The notes: generated from the sequence alone by a model not told the origin. 64,000 nt of DNA from Vibrio lentus (GCF_030409755.1 NZ_JAUFQE010000002.1:310001-374000); one strand, 5' to 3'; counted from the first letter of the stretch, positions 9,123 to 17,845 are shown. Numbers and translations are program-made.

Positions 9123-10400
9123 TTAGAAGCGGTAGTTAGCTTGGATACCTACTAGCCAGATGCTACCTGTCACTTCACCTTCGAAAGTGCCGCCAAACGG
9201 TGCTGATGCCGCATCATCTTCAAGCATCTTCGCATCTTTCGCTAGAATGTAGGTGAAGCCTGCATCTAGAGTTAATTGCTCAGACCATTGATAGCCTGCA
9301 CCAATGCTTAACCAAGTACGGTCCGTTTCAGGAATCGTCGCAGTACGGTGCTCTTCACTTACGGCTGAAGTATCGTATGCAATACCAGAACGCAAAGCTA
9401 ACTTAGGCGTCATTTGGTAAGTGGTACCAAGAGCAAAGCGGTAGTTGTCTTCCCAGTTCTCTTCTTTGATTGACACTGATTCCGTTGGGAAATCAGCAAC
9501 AAGCTCTTTGAAGCTGCTCCAGTTAGTCCAGTTAATGCTCGCGTGAACCGCGACTTTCTCTGTCAATTGGTGGAAACTTGCAAGCTCTGCGGTCGCAGGA
9601 AGCGCAAGATCCATTGAGCCATTTCTCTTCTGACCTTGAGGTAATGTGAAGCCTGCGCCCTCTGCATGACCTTCAAGTGTAAGGTCAACTTCTGATTTGT
9701 AGGTAAAGCCAAGACGGTTGTTTTCATTGATCTGCCACGCAGTACCTACTTGCCAACCCCAAGCTGTGTCATCGCCTTCCATATATTTTAGAGTGTCGCC
9801 TTTTGCTACACCAGCAAGTGGAAACGGAGCCGACGCAACTGCGCCAAAGCTGCCTTCAGCCATGATGTAGCGAATACCGCCACCAATAGAAACGGTTTCT
9901 AGTATTTGGTAAGCCGCGTTTAAGTTTAGCTCCATTGTCGTAACACTTGCTTCGTTACCGTGGTTAGCGCCACCGAAGTCTGTACCTAGGTCTGTTTCCA
10001 TACCGTAGTTAGTACCAGCAGCAAAACCTAATGCAAACTTGTCGTTGTACTTATGAGAAACATAAAAGTTTGGAATTACTGCGCTATGTGCAAAATCGCT
10101 AGAGTTAGATGAGGACTTAGCGCCAGTAAAAGCAGACGTAGAAGTGCCATCGATATCAATGTTCGGGTCAACATAGATAGCGCCAACAGAAACTTGTGTG
10201 CCTTCTAGGTAAGTAAGAAGAGCAGGGTTACGCCATTGTGAACCAGCGTTGTCTGCGATTGCTGCTTCACCAGCGTATGCACGGCCTAGGCCTGTTGCTG
10301 AGTATTCTGCTAGTTGAAAACCTGCCGCTTGAGTGACGGTAGAAGTCGAAAGTAGTCCAACTGCCACTGCAGCAGATAGAAGAGTCTTATTCATTTTCAT
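9123..10400 (-). CDS. fadL: FadL-family outer-membrane long-chain fatty acid channel (copy 1)
   Basis: The product has 425 residues with a signal peptide cut before AGFQLAEYSATGLGRAYAG, the N-terminal hatch segment of OmpP1/FadL/TodX proteins. The family NPA motif is in WRNPALLTYLEG. The chain is an alternation of beta strands and ends with an aromatic residue (NYRF), as expected for outer-membrane barrels. It should admit long-chain fatty acids or other hydrophobic compounds. It is paralogous to the next gene upstream (10697-11959), with about 300 bases and a terminator between them, so it probably has its own promoter. Confidence 0.9.
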   Translation of the reverse strand: MKMNKTLLSAAVAVGLLSTSTVTQAAGFQLAEYSATGLGRAYAGEAAIADNAGSQWRNPALLTYLEGTQVSVGAIYVDPNIDIDGTSTSAFTGAKSSSNSSDFAHSAVIPNFYVSHKYNDKFALGFAAGTNYGMETDLGTDFGGANHGNEASVTTMELNLNAAYQILETVSIGGGIRYIMAEGSFGAVASAPFPLAGVAKGDTLKYMEGDDTAWGWQVGTAWQINENNRLGFTYKSEVDLTLEGHAEGAGFTLPQGQKRNGSMDLALPATAELASFHQLTEKVAVHASINWTNWSSFKELVADFPTESVSIKEENWEDNYRFALGTTYQMTPKLALRSGIAYDTSAVSEEHRTATIPETDRTWLSIGAGYQWSEQLTLDAGFTYILAKDAKMLEDDAASAPFGGTFEGEVTGSIWLVGIQANYRF

Positions 10401-10645
10401 TATTATGTTCGCTGAATCATAAGTATTTAGTGGCGTGATTCTACGTTTAGAGTTATTACTTTAAAAATGAAATTCGAATAAAACAGTGTTTTAGGGATTT
10501 AATGACAAAATGTGACTGATTATTAGGTAAATAGTCTGAATGTTTCGGCTGTGTTGCGAAGTTTGAGCGTACACCTGTAGGCGTATTTTACCTTTGCAGG
10601 CTACAGCTGTAAGCCTAAATCGATGTCAGTCAGTGGTTTAGGCAA
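10401..10645. other. Intergenic region upstream of fadL copy 1
   Basis: No gene is seen here. The stretch should hold the minus-strand promoter of fadL copy 1. It contains one imperfect palindrome (AGGCTACAGCTGTAAGCCT, around 10599-10617, one base off perfect symmetry). I find no FadR-like sequence in it, unlike the region upstream of copy 2. Confidence 0.4.
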
Positions 10646-10674
10646 CAAAAAAGGGTCGCATAATGCGACCCTTT
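10646..10674 (-). terminator. Terminator of fadL copy 2
   Basis: An 11-bp perfect stem AAAGGGTCGCA / TGCGACCCTTT (10650-10674) with a 3-base loop is followed on the minus strand by TTTTTTG. It lies just past the stop of the fadL gene at 10697. Confidence 0.9.
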
Positions 10675-10696
10675 GGAGATTACTTATTCGCGTATA

Positions 10697-11959
10697 TTAG
10701 AAGCTACGGCTGTACTGAAGACCCAGTAGGATTGCATCAGCATGAGTTGTGCCTGTAATTGACGAAACTGGTACAACAACTCCCGGAGCTGGCTCCACTT
10801 CAGTTGTTTCTTTAACATCTACATCGTCACCCATCAGGTACGTGAAACCAAAGTCGATGTTTGACTTTTCATCTAGGTGGTATGTAAAGCCTGCTGAGAA
10901 CCACTGACGATCTGAGTCAGGAACAGAGATTGAAGTTAGCTCATCCTGTGCGCTTGTGTCGTACATGTAACCCGCACGTAATGTCCAAGTTTGGTTTAGG
11001 TAGTACGTACCACCGATAGCGTAGTGCATACCATTTTGCCATTCGTAGTCATTTAGTACGCCAGCGTCTTTAGCTTCTAGCTTGTCGAAAGAGCTCCAGC
11101 CGATCCATTGAACAGAGTAGTGTACTGCAAATTTTGTATCTTCAATGCGGTGGTAACCAGAGAACTCAAGAAGATCTGGTAGAGGCATGTGTAAAGTGTC
11201 GTTCTTGTACTCGGTACCTAAGTAAGAGATGTCGCCTTTTGCATCAAGCTCAGGAGAGTAGTGATAAGCTAAACCGAAACGGTTGTTCTTATCTAGTTCG
11301 AACACAGTACCTACGTTAAAGCCTAGCGCCCAACCATCAGCGTCAACATTTAAAGCATCGCCCTGCATACCAAGTGGGTTTGGTCGCTGAAGCTTACCTT
11401 TACCGTAGATTAGATCAAGGCCAGCACCAAAGCTCCATTGTTCGTTTAGACGGTATGAACCAGCAAGGCCAAAGTTAACACTTTGTACATCTGTTAGACC
11501 ACCAAACTCGTTACCTGCGTAATCTCCAGAAAATTCAGTTTTCGTACCGAAGTTAGAGTACGCGTTCACACCCCAAGCAAACTTGTCATTTACAGGAACG
11601 ATAAGGTGGATGTTTGGAGCGATAGAAGTACCACCTGCGTCATCGTAGTTTGCATTTGAAGACAAAGGAGAAGAAACTCCGCCTGGATTGTATTGAGCAT
11701 CTTTAACTTCAATCATTGAAGTGATCGACTCAAAACCAAGAGAAAGTTCAACGCTATCAAATAGTGCCATTGCTGCAGGGTTACGTGCCATTACTGACGC
11801 GTTATCTGCGATTACTGCATCACCAGCGAAAGCACGGCCGATGCCGGTTGCTGATTGTGCGTTAAGTTGGAAACCTGCTGCCATCGCTTGCGAAGACGCC
11901 AGTGTGATTGTTACTGCTAAAAGAGACTTTTTAAACAGACGCGTGTTGTTGGTAGTCAT
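10697..11959 (-). CDS. fadL: FadL-family outer-membrane long-chain fatty acid channel (copy 2)
   Basis: The product has 420 residues with a signal peptide ending near SSQAMA and the mature start AGFQLNAQSATGIGRAFAG. The NPA motif lies in MARNPAAMALFD and the C-terminus ends LQYSRSF. It shares the same framework as copy 1, including ADNAS/ADNAG and DTSA-D/E segments, so the two arose by duplication, but they are clearly diverged. The start has a good ribosome site (AAAGGAATAA). The region upstream holds a perfect 16-bp palindrome and a weak FadR-like site. Confidence 0.9.
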   Translation of the reverse strand: MTTNNTRLFKKSLLAVTITLASSQAMAAGFQLNAQSATGIGRAFAGDAVIADNASVMARNPAAMALFDSVELSLGFESITSMIEVKDAQYNPGGVSSPLSSNANYDDAGGTSIAPNIHLIVPVNDKFAWGVNAYSNFGTKTEFSGDYAGNEFGGLTDVQSVNFGLAGSYRLNEQWSFGAGLDLIYGKGKLQRPNPLGMQGDALNVDADGWALGFNVGTVFELDKNNRFGLAYHYSPELDAKGDISYLGTEYKNDTLHMPLPDLLEFSGYHRIEDTKFAVHYSVQWIGWSSFDKLEAKDAGVLNDYEWQNGMHYAIGGTYYLNQTWTLRAGYMYDTSAQDELTSISVPDSDRQWFSAGFTYHLDEKSNIDFGFTYLMGDDVDVKETTEVEPAPGVVVPVSSITGTTHADAILLGLQYSRSF

Positions 11960-12001
11960 TCATTTATTCCTTTATATATCCGCCTCTACAGGGCGATTAA
12001 T

Positions 12002-12017
12002 TTGAGCAATTGCTCAA
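12002..12017. promoter_or_regulatory. Perfect 16-bp palindrome upstream of fadL copy 2
   Basis: TTGAGCAATTGCTCAA is fully symmetric and lies 43-58 bases ahead of the fadL start. It could be an operator for a dimeric regulator or a hairpin in the leader RNA. I do not recognise the binding protein. Confidence 0.45.
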
Positions 12018-12049
12018 TGGTGGCTGATCCTATTCGGAAGTATACGATA

Positions 12050-12066
12050 TACAAATCCGACCATTG
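12050..12066 (-). promoter_or_regulatory. Weak FadR-like operator upstream of fadL copy 2
   Basis: On the minus strand CAATGGTCGGATTTGTA matches the left half of the FadR consensus (TGGTC then N then GA) with a poor right half. It is about 91-107 bases ahead of the fadL start. FadR represses fadL in enteric bacteria, so the position is sensible, but the match alone is not strong. Confidence 0.35.
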
Positions 12067-12193
12067 GAAATTTTGAGGATAAAATTATGGAAATGACGCC
12101 TATCTGACACGAAAATGGTGGGAAATGCTTCTTTTTAGAGTTTTAACTCTAGATGTATTGGTGGTGTGAATGGTTTTTCGGTTTGTCTATAAA

Positions 12194-12234
12194 TAAAGCC
12201 CAGCAATATCAAGAGTATAGTTGCTGGGCCTTTT
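12194..12234 (-). terminator. Terminator of the ECF sigma / DUF3379 operon
   Basis: A 9-bp stem GCCCAGCAA / TTGCTGGGC with a 14-base loop (12198-12229) is followed on the minus strand by TTTATTTA. It lies 25 bases past the DUF3379 stop. Confidence 0.8.
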
Positions 12235-12256
12235 GTGACGGGGCTTTGAGAGCGAG

Positions 12257-12985
12257 TTAGCTCATCGGTTTGATCATTTTGGTTAGCTTTTCGGCGATCT
12301 TAGAAACGTCCTCGCCATCTTCACCTACGAGGATCAGACTGCTGTTATCGATAGGTGTTACCGAACCTGACATGCCTTTTTCATCGAAGTCGATCGATTT
12401 GTCAGTCGGAATCCCTGTTAAAAACAGCGTGACTTTGCCTTTTTCACCTTGGAAAACCATGTGCATTGCATTGGACTTACCAAAGCCACAATGATTTAGG
12501 TAGTAAACGTGATAAGGAAAAGCTTTATCAAACTGAAAATCAAATGGGTTCATTTTGGCATTGATCTGTTGTGATGTGACTTGTTCATCAATTCCACTGA
12601 CGAAGCTCTTTTCATTAACCACATGTTTCATTGCTGTATCAGCCAAACTTGCTTGAGCTGGAGAGACTAACGCATTTCCCCAGTTAACTTGGCCAACGAG
12701 TAAACCTGCAACGAATGCAACTGAGGCTGCCATTGCCATCGCTCGTCGAGCAAAAGTAGGCCTTACTACTTTGCTTTCTTCGCTTGAGGTTTGATTGAAG
12801 AGAATGCGATCAGCAAGATCGTCTGGCACATCCACGTTCATTGCTGAATGGATCTTCTTATCAAGCGATAGTACATCGTCTAAAAAGTTACTATTGGCTT
12901 CGCTATTTGCTGTCGCATCAATAATATCTTGTGTGCGTTGTTTAGGTTCCGACAATACACGACGACGAAATTCCAAATCATCCAT
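12257..12985 (-). CDS. DUF3379 membrane protein, probable anti-sigma factor
   Basis: The product has 242 residues. The N-terminal cytoplasmic part (1-80) begins MDDLEFRRRVLSEPKQRTQD, as in DUF3379 proteins. One membrane helix (about 82-100) follows, then a C-terminal domain of about 140 residues that should be periplasmic and contains an isolated LNHCGFG segment (H165, C166). The gene overlaps the upstream ECF sigma gene by eight bases, the usual arrangement for a sigma factor and its membrane-bound inhibitor. Its role as anti-sigma is inferred from topology and position. What signal it senses is unknown; its neighbours are fatty acid genes. Confidence 0.75.
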   Translation of the reverse strand: MDDLEFRRRVLSEPKQRTQDIIDATANSEANSNFLDDVLSLDKKIHSAMNVDVPDDLADRILFNQTSSEESKVVRPTFARRAMAMAASVAFVAGLLVGQVNWGNALVSPAQASLADTAMKHVVNEKSFVSGIDEQVTSQQINAKMNPFDFQFDKAFPYHVYYLNHCGFGKSNAMHMVFQGEKGKVTLFLTGIPTDKSIDFDEKGMSGSVTPIDNSSLILVGEDGEDVSKIAEKLTKMIKPMS

Positions 12986-13553
12986 TATGTTGCCCCCTCT
13001 CTGCCTCTTCTGTATCCAGCATCTCTTTCAACTGATTTCGAGCTCTGAATAAACGTGTCATCACCGTGTTCTTGTTGAGGTCGAGAATATCCGCGATCTC
13101 ATCACCACTAAACCCACCAATCACTTGCAAGAAAAGAGGTTCACGATAATCAATTTCAAGTTTCATGATCTGAGCTTGTAACCACAGATGTTGATGGTGT
13201 GGGTCATCACTGACACTAGCATCATTACCATGATCGTCGATATCAACCAGATCAAACTGCTTGCGTTCAAAACGTCGAGCGTTCTCGCGTCTCAAGATGG
13301 TAATCAGCCAAGACTTAGCGGCTTTTTCATCTTGTAGGCTATCGAGTGACTTCCATGCTCGAAGGCAAGTCTCTTGTACTAAATCCTCGGCAATGCTTTT
13401 GTCTTTACATAACCAATAGGCGTAGCGAAAGAGGTCACGATGATAGGCACGCACGAGTGCTTCGTATTTTCTTTGTTTGTCCATATCAGAGTTGACCGGA
13501 CGCTTGGCTGTTTTCTTTCCAAACATTTTTATTATTGACACACGAGCCTCCAT
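12978..13553 (-). CDS. ECF-type sigma-70 family RNA polymerase sigma factor
   Basis: The product has 191 residues as called. Region 2 (ALVRAYHRDLFRYAYWLC to ETCLRAWKSL) and region 4 (GFSGDEIADILDLNKNTVMT, then RLFRARNQLKEML) are both complete. The start is uncertain: ATGs at 13553, 13526 and 13484 (MDKQRK) are all possible and none has a good ribosome site; the last would still contain all of region 2. It is cotranscribed with the DUF3379 gene and lies back to back with the candidate small RNA and fadIJ. No known ECF group can be assigned by eye. Confidence 0.85.
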   Translation of the reverse strand: MEARVSIIKMFGKKTAKRPVNSDMDKQRKYEALVRAYHRDLFRYAYWLCKDKSIAEDLVQETCLRAWKSLDSLQDEKAAKSWLITILRRENARRFERKQFDLVDIDDHGNDASVSDDPHHQHLWLQAQIMKLEIDYREPLFLQVIGGFSGDEIADILDLNKNTVMTRLFRARNQLKEMLDTEEAERGQHNG

Positions 13554-13698
13554 AATTGCTCTGCGTATAGCTGTCCTCTATACGTTGTGCTTCGTTTTTA
13601 TATTTTTAGAGCTAACGATCATCGGCAGGAAATCGTAAAATCACATTAAAATTGATCTACTTCAAAATCTAAGGCCTCGAACCCGTTATAGTACACCT
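13554..13698. other. Divergent promoter region between the ECF sigma gene and the candidate small RNA
   Basis: No gene is seen. Near the plus-strand end is GAACCC (13679-13684), which with GTCTAG (13703-13708) resembles a loose ECF/sigma-E type promoter (GAAC ... GTCTA, 18-base spacer). A TATAGT hexamer (13687-13692) is an alternative sigma-70 -10. Neither is decisive. Confidence 0.35.
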
Positions 13699-13862
13699 TG
13701 TCGTCTAGTTAGTCATTCGTGGCTAGCATGTTGAGCAAGACGACACTTCCTTTTGAAGGCTGACTTTACTTTCTCCTAATCAGGAAACTGATTATTTCAA
13801 TTGGCGTTAAGTTAATTGCTTTATATACGTTCCGACCACACAGCTTTGTGTGGTTTTTTTTT
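13699..13862 (+). ncRNA. Candidate structured small RNA upstream of fadIJ
   Basis: This stretch has no convincing ORF but a dense series of hairpins and ends in a strong terminator. GTCGTC near 13702 can pair with GACGAC near 13740. CCTT/AAGG forms a small loop at about 13749-13759. TAATCAG-GAAA-CTGATTA (13777-13794) is a perfect 7-bp stem with a GNRA-type loop. The RNA would end with the terminator stem ACCACACA/TGTGTGGT and eight or nine U residues, a typical Hfq-type end. Between two hairpins lies TTTCTCCT (13770-13777), exactly complementary to AGGAGAAA, the ribosome site of fadI (14091-14098). It could instead be an attenuated leader of fadIJ. The 5' end is a guess. Confidence 0.5.
13835..13862 (+). 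terminator. Strong intrinsic terminator about 240 bases ahead of fadI
   Basis: An 8-bp perfect stem ACCACACA / TGTGTGGT with a GCTT loop is followed by eight or nine T. No protein gene precedes it on the plus strand, so it should end a short non-coding transcript. Confidence 0.88.
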
Positions 13863-14066
13863 GCCTTCAGAAAATACTCTGATACAAAACCATCGACTCT
13901 TTACCCACACATAACAGTCTCAACTAGCAATAGTTTAGTCTCTTAGGACAACCTTTCCCCCAAAAAGGTTCGCCTGAATGTGCAGTTATATTTTCAAGCA
14001 GTGAGATACTCGTATCACGTTTATTTAAACGCTCGTTTGATTTAATTAACAACTTCTTTACAATGC

Positions 14067-14083
14067 TTCAGGTCAGACCTCTT
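14067..14083. promoter_or_regulatory. FadR-like operator ahead of fadI
   Basis: TTCAGGTCAGACCTCTT contains the perfect dyad AGGTC-A-GACCT and agrees with the FadR consensus (ANCTGGTCNGACCNGNT) in its core. It ends 17 bases before the fadI ATG, overlapping where the transcript start or leader would be, which fits repression. FadR control of fadIJ is established in enteric bacteria. Confidence 0.75.
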
Positions 14084-14100
14084 AACTTTAAGGAGAAACC

Positions 14101-15408
14101 ATGGGCAAACAGGAAGTCAAAACGCGTTCTGGAGAACGTGTTGCCGTTGTCGCTGGACTACGAACCCCATTCGCTCGTCAGAGCACAGAATTTAGCCAAG
14201 TGCCTGCGGTTGACCTAGGCAAAATGGTTGTGAGCGAAATGCTTGCACGAACGGATATCGATCCTGCGCTTATTGAGCAAGTTGTATTCGGCCAAGTTGT
14301 GCAGATGCCAGAAGCGCCCAATATTGCGCGTGAAATCGTATTAGGCACCGGTATGGACATTAATACTGATGCTTACAGTGTGACACGTGCTTGTGCAACG
14401 AGCTTCCAAGCGGCAGTTAACGTCACAGAGAGCATTATGGCTGGCACGATTGATGTCGGTATTGCGGGTGGCGCTGATTCTTCTTCTGTATTGCCAATCG
14501 GTGTTTCGAAAAAGTTAGCGGCAAACTTATTAGCGCTCAGTAAAACCAAAACCATGGGTCAAAAGCTTAAGATTCTTAAAACGCTTTCCGTTAAAGATCT
14601 TATGCCAGTACCGCCTGCTGTTGCTGAATACTCGACTGGTTTATCTATGGGTCAAACCGCTGAGCAGATGGCGAAAACTCATGGTATCACCCGTCAAGAA
14701 CAAGACGCACTTGCTCACCGTTCTCACTCTTTGGCTTCTCAAGCTTGGAAAGAGGGCAAGATCCAAGGTGAAGTGATGACAGCCTTCCCAGCGCCTTATA
14801 AAAAGTATTTAGCAGAAGACAACAACATTCGTCATGACTCGACCGTTGAAGGCTACGCTAAATTACGCCCAGCATTCGACAGACAATACGGCAGTGTAAC
14901 GGCAGCCAATGCCACGCCTCTTACCGATGGCGGCGCCGCGGTGATGTTGATGCGCGAAGGCAAAGCGAAAGAGCTAGGCTTAGAAGTGCTTGGTTACATT
15001 CGTGGCTACGCGTTCTCAGCGATTGGTGTTGAAACGGATATGTTGATGGGTCCGACTTACGCGACTTCTCAAGTTTTGAAGAACACGGGTCTAGAATTAT
15101 CAGATCTAACACTTATCGAGATGCACGAAGCGTTTGCAGCTCAAGTTCTAGCTAACGTCAAAATGTTTGCAAGTGACGAGTTTGCTCAGAAGAATCTTGG
15201 CCGTGACAAAGCGATCGGTGAGATTGATATGGAGAAATTCAACGTGCTGGGTAGCTCAATTGCTTACGGACACCCGTTTGCAGCGACTGGTGCGCGTATG
15301 ATGACTCAGACACTGCGTGAACTTAAACGTCGTGGTGGTGGCCTAGCATTGAATACTGCTTGTGCGGCTGGTGGTTTAGGTGCAGCAATGATCTTGGAGG
15401 TGGAATAA
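14101..15408 (+). CDS. fadI: 3-ketoacyl-CoA thiolase FadI
   Basis: The 435-residue thiolase is of FadI length. The acylated cysteine is in [11 protein letters not shown] (C98), and the C-terminal [11 protein letters not shown] and [13 protein letters not shown] motifs carry the catalytic histidine and second cysteine. It performs the last step of beta-oxidation, cleaving 3-ketoacyl-CoA, in complex with FadJ. A strong ribosome site (AAGGAGAAACC) precedes ATG at 14101. The stop overlaps the fadJ start (TAATG). Expression is probably controlled by FadR through the site at 14067. Confidence 0.96.
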   Translation: MGKQEVKTRSGERVAVVAGLRTPFARQSTEFSQVPAVDLGKMVVSEMLARTDIDPALIEQVVFGQVVQMPEAPNIAREIVLGTGMDINTDAYSVTRACATSFQAAVNVTESIMAGTIDVGIAGGADSSSVLPIGVSKKLAANLLALSKTKTMGQKLKILKTLSVKDLMPVPPAVAEYSTGLSMGQTAEQMAKTHGITRQEQDALAHRSHSLASQAWKEGKIQGEVMTAFPAPYKKYLAEDNNIRHDSTVEGYAKLRPAFDRQYGSVTAANATPLTDGGAAVMLMREGKAKELGLEVLGYIRGYAFSAIGVETDMLMGPTYATSQVLKNTGLELSDLTLIEMHEAFAAQVLANVKMFASDEFAQKNLGRDKAIGEIDMEKFNVLGSSIAYGHPFAATGARMMTQTLRELKRRGGGLALNTACAAGGLGAAMILEVE

Positions 15409-17654
15409 TGTCTACGACTCTTGATGTGAAAAAAGAAAAGAAAGCAGTCAAAAAAACGGATTCAAAGCCAGTGACTGCATCTAAAAGTGACAAGACGGTT
15501 TTAAACGATGAAGCCGTAAAACCGGCGACCGCGTTTTCTTTAACTATCGATGACCAAGATATTGCATGGCTTGCGATCGATGTGCCAAACGAAAAAATGA
15601 ATACGCTACAAGCAGCGTTTGCCGAAGAAATGAAGGCAATCTTCGATCAGTTGAAGGAAAAGCAAAGCCGAGTTAAAGGCTTAATCGTTCATTCATTGAA
15701 GCCAGATAATTTTATTGCTGGCGCTGATGTTCGAATGCTTGATGCCTGCAAGACGGCTGATGAAGCACAATCTCTCGCTCGTCAGGGGCAAGAGATGTTC
15801 CAAGCGCTTTCTGATTTGCCTTATCCTGTTGTCGCAGCGATTCATGGCCCATGTTTAGGTGGTGGCTTAGAGCTAGCACTATCGTGTGATTACCGCGTAT
15901 GCACAGACTCAGACAAAACTCGCCTTGGCTTGCCAGAAGTCCAACTTGGTCTGCTACCTGGTTCTGGTGGTACGCAGCGTCTTCCTCGTCTTATCGGTTT
16001 ACTGCCTTCTCTTGACCTTATTCTTACGGGTAAACAGCTGCGCGCTAAGAAAGCGAAATCGCTAGGTGTCGTGGATGCTTGTGTGCCAGAAACTATCTTG
16101 CTGGAAGTGGCTAAGAGCTTTGTTGAAAAGAACTCAGGCGGTAAAAAAGGCAAGCGTTTGGCGTCTAAAAGCCAAGCTTCGACCAAAGAAAAACTAATCT
16201 CACGTACGGGTCTTGGTCGTAAGGTTATTTTTGAACAGGCTTCGAAGAAAACTAACCAGAAAACACGCGGTAATTACCCTGCAGCCGATGCGATTCTTGA
16301 TGTGATTCGTTACGGCCTTGAGAACGGTTTTGATAAAGGTCTTCAGTATGAAGCGAAACGTTTCTCTGAACTGGTAATGACTTCAGAATCTAAAGCCCTT
16401 CGTTCGATTTTCTTTGCAACGACTGAAATGAAAAAAGAACACGGCGCAGACGCAGAACCGAAAGCGGTTAAGCGTGTTGGTGTGCTAGGTGGCGGTCTAA
16501 TGGGGGCAGGCATCAGCCATGTCAGCGTTGCTAAAGCGAAAGTACCGGTTCGTATTAAAGATGTGTTTAACGAAGGTGTGCTCAATGCGCTTAACTACAA
16601 CTACAAGTTGTTCGATAAGCAGCGTAAACGTCGTATCCTGAGCCGAGCTGGCCTTGAAAGTAAGATGCTTCAGCTTTCTGGTGGTATCGACTTTACAAGC
16701 TTTAACCATACTGATGTTGTGATTGAAGCGGTATTTGAAGATCTTGACCTTAAGCAGTCAATGGTTGCGGACATTGAAGCCAATGCCAAGCCTAGTACTA
16801 TCTTTGCGACCAACACTTCTTCATTGCCAATCCATAAGATTGCAGAGAAGGCGCAACGACCAGAAAACGTGGTCGGTCTTCACTACTTCAGCCCAGCAGA
16901 AAAAATGCCACTGGTTGAAGTTATTCCTCATGAAACAACCTCAGAAGAGACGATTTCGACGGTTGTTGCATTAGCGAAGAAGCAAGGTAAAACCCCTATT
17001 GTTGTTAAAGATACAGCTGGCTTCTACGTGAACCGTATTCTTGCTCCATACATGAATGAAGCGGCGCATTTGTTACTGGCGAATGAGCCGATTGAAAAGC
17101 TCGACAGCACGTTATTGGACTTTGGTTTCCCGGTTGGCCCAATTACTTTGCTAGACGAAGTCGGTGTTGATATCGGTGCGAAAATCATCCCAATTTTGGT
17201 TAATGAATTAGGCGAACGTTTCCAAGGCCCTGATGTGTTCGACATTCTGTTGAATGACAACCGCAAAGGCCGTAAGAGTGGCAAAGGTTTCTACACTTAC
17301 AAAGGTAAGAAGAAGGAAGTTGATAAGTCAGTTTACAAGCTGCTTAAGCTGCAACCTGAACCTAAGCTAAGTGATAACGACATCGCAATGCGTTGTGTGT
17401 TACCGATGCTTAACGAAGCGGTTCGTTGTCTAGATGACGGCATTATCCGTAGTCCAAGAGATGGCGATATTGGTGCTATTTTCGGTATCGGTTTCCCGCC
17501 ATTCCTAGGTGGTCCGTTCCGTTATATGGATCAAGTGGGTATTAAGTCACTGGTAGAGATGATGAACGACTTCGCTAAGAAGTACGGTGATCGTTTCGCG
17601 CCATGTGATGGCCTACTGACACGCGCTGGATTGGATGAGTCTTTTTATAAGTAA
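15408..17654 (+). CDS. fadJ: Fatty acid oxidation complex alpha subunit FadJ
   Basis: The product has 748 residues: an enoyl-CoA hydratase domain (about 45-230, with [10 protein letters not shown] and [18 protein letters not shown]), a linker, the NAD-binding 3-hydroxyacyl-CoA dehydrogenase domain ([16 protein letters not shown], about 360) and its C-terminal dimerisation domain. The frame is open from 15360, but the ATG at 15408 overlaps the fadI stop and follows GGAGGTGG, so it is the start. The first 40 or so residues are a lysine-rich, low-complexity extension ([13 protein letters not shown]) absent from the E. coli protein of 714 residues. It forms an operon with fadI and ends at a terminator. 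Confidence 0.95.
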   Translation: MSTTLDVKKEKKAVKKTDSKPVTASKSDKTVLNDEAVKPATAFSLTIDDQDIAWLAIDVPNEKMNTLQAAFAEEMKAIFDQLKEKQSRVKGLIVHSLKPDNFIAGADVRMLDACKTADEAQSLARQGQEMFQALSDLPYPVVAAIHGPCLGGGLELALSCDYRVCTDSDKTRLGLPEVQLGLLPGSGGTQRLPRLIGLLPSLDLILTGKQLRAKKAKSLGVVDACVPETILLEVAKSFVEKNSGGKKGKRLASKSQASTKEKLISRTGLGRKVIFEQASKKTNQKTRGNYPAADAILDVIRYGLENGFDKGLQYEAKRFSELVMTSESKALRSIFFATTEMKKEHGADAEPKAVKRVGVLGGGLMGAGISHVSVAKAKVPVRIKDVFNEGVLNALNYNYKLFDKQRKRRILSRAGLESKMLQLSGGIDFTSFNHTDVVIEAVFEDLDLKQSMVADIEANAKPSTIFATNTSSLPIHKIAEKAQRPENVVGLHYFSPAEKMPLVEVIPHETTSEETISTVVALAKKQGKTPIVVKDTAGFYVNRILAPYMNEAAHLLLANEPIEKLDSTLLDFGFPVGPITLLDEVGVDIGAKIIPILVNELGERFQGPDVFDILLNDNRKGRKSGKGFYTYKGKKKEVDKSVYKLLKLQPEPKLSDNDIAMRCVLPMLNEAVRCLDDGIIRSPRDGDIGAIFGIGFPPFLGGPFRYMDQVGIKSLVEMMNDFAKKYGDRFAPCDGLLTRAGLDESFYK

Positions 17655-17675
17655 CTCTCTAGTCTGCTAGTTATT

Positions 17676-17706
17676 GAGCCCGTATCAAGCAATTGATGCG
17701 GGCTTT
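17676..17706 (+). terminator. Terminator after fadIJ
   Basis: The stem GCCCGTATCAA / TTGATGCGGGC (one G-T wobble) is followed by TTTT. It lies about 20 bases past the fadJ stop. Confidence 0.85.
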
Positions 17707-17735
17707 TCTGTTTGGTGGCTGAGCGAAAGGAATAA

Positions 17736-17782
17736 GATTCCCAACTCAGTCATTCTTCCTTCTCGGGAATGACGACTGAGAT
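17736..17782. repeat. Imperfect palindromic intergenic element
   Basis: CTCAGTCATTC (17745-17755) faces GAATGACGACTGAG (17767-17780), an inverted repeat with a 3-base insertion, between the fadJ and M16 peptidase terminators. It looks like the small dispersed palindromes common between Vibrio genes. Only one copy is in this window, so repetition cannot be shown here. Confidence 0.4.
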
Positions 17783-17813
17783 GTAAAAAGTAAGCTATTG
17801 TGTTGCACCCAAT

Positions 17814-17845
17814 AAAAAAGGTTGATGCTTTCACATCAACCTTCT
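17814..17845 (-). terminator. Terminator of the M16 peptidase gene
   Basis: On the minus strand AAGGTTGATG / CATCAACCTT forms a 10-bp stem with a 6-base loop followed by TTTTTTATT. It lies 20 bases past the peptidase stop. Confidence 0.88.

Noticed and set aside
11721..12005. 94-codon plus-strand ORF opposite the fadL start
   Set aside because: It is antisense to the FadL signal peptide and hatch, with no ribosome site or recognisable domain.
13728..13763. 11-codon ORF within the candidate small RNA
   Set aside because: No ribosome site, no run of regulatory codons, and the sequence is better explained by RNA pairing.
15360..15407. Upstream extension of fadJ starting at 15360
   Set aside because: It lies inside fadI; the ATG at 15408 overlaps the fadI stop and has a ribosome site.
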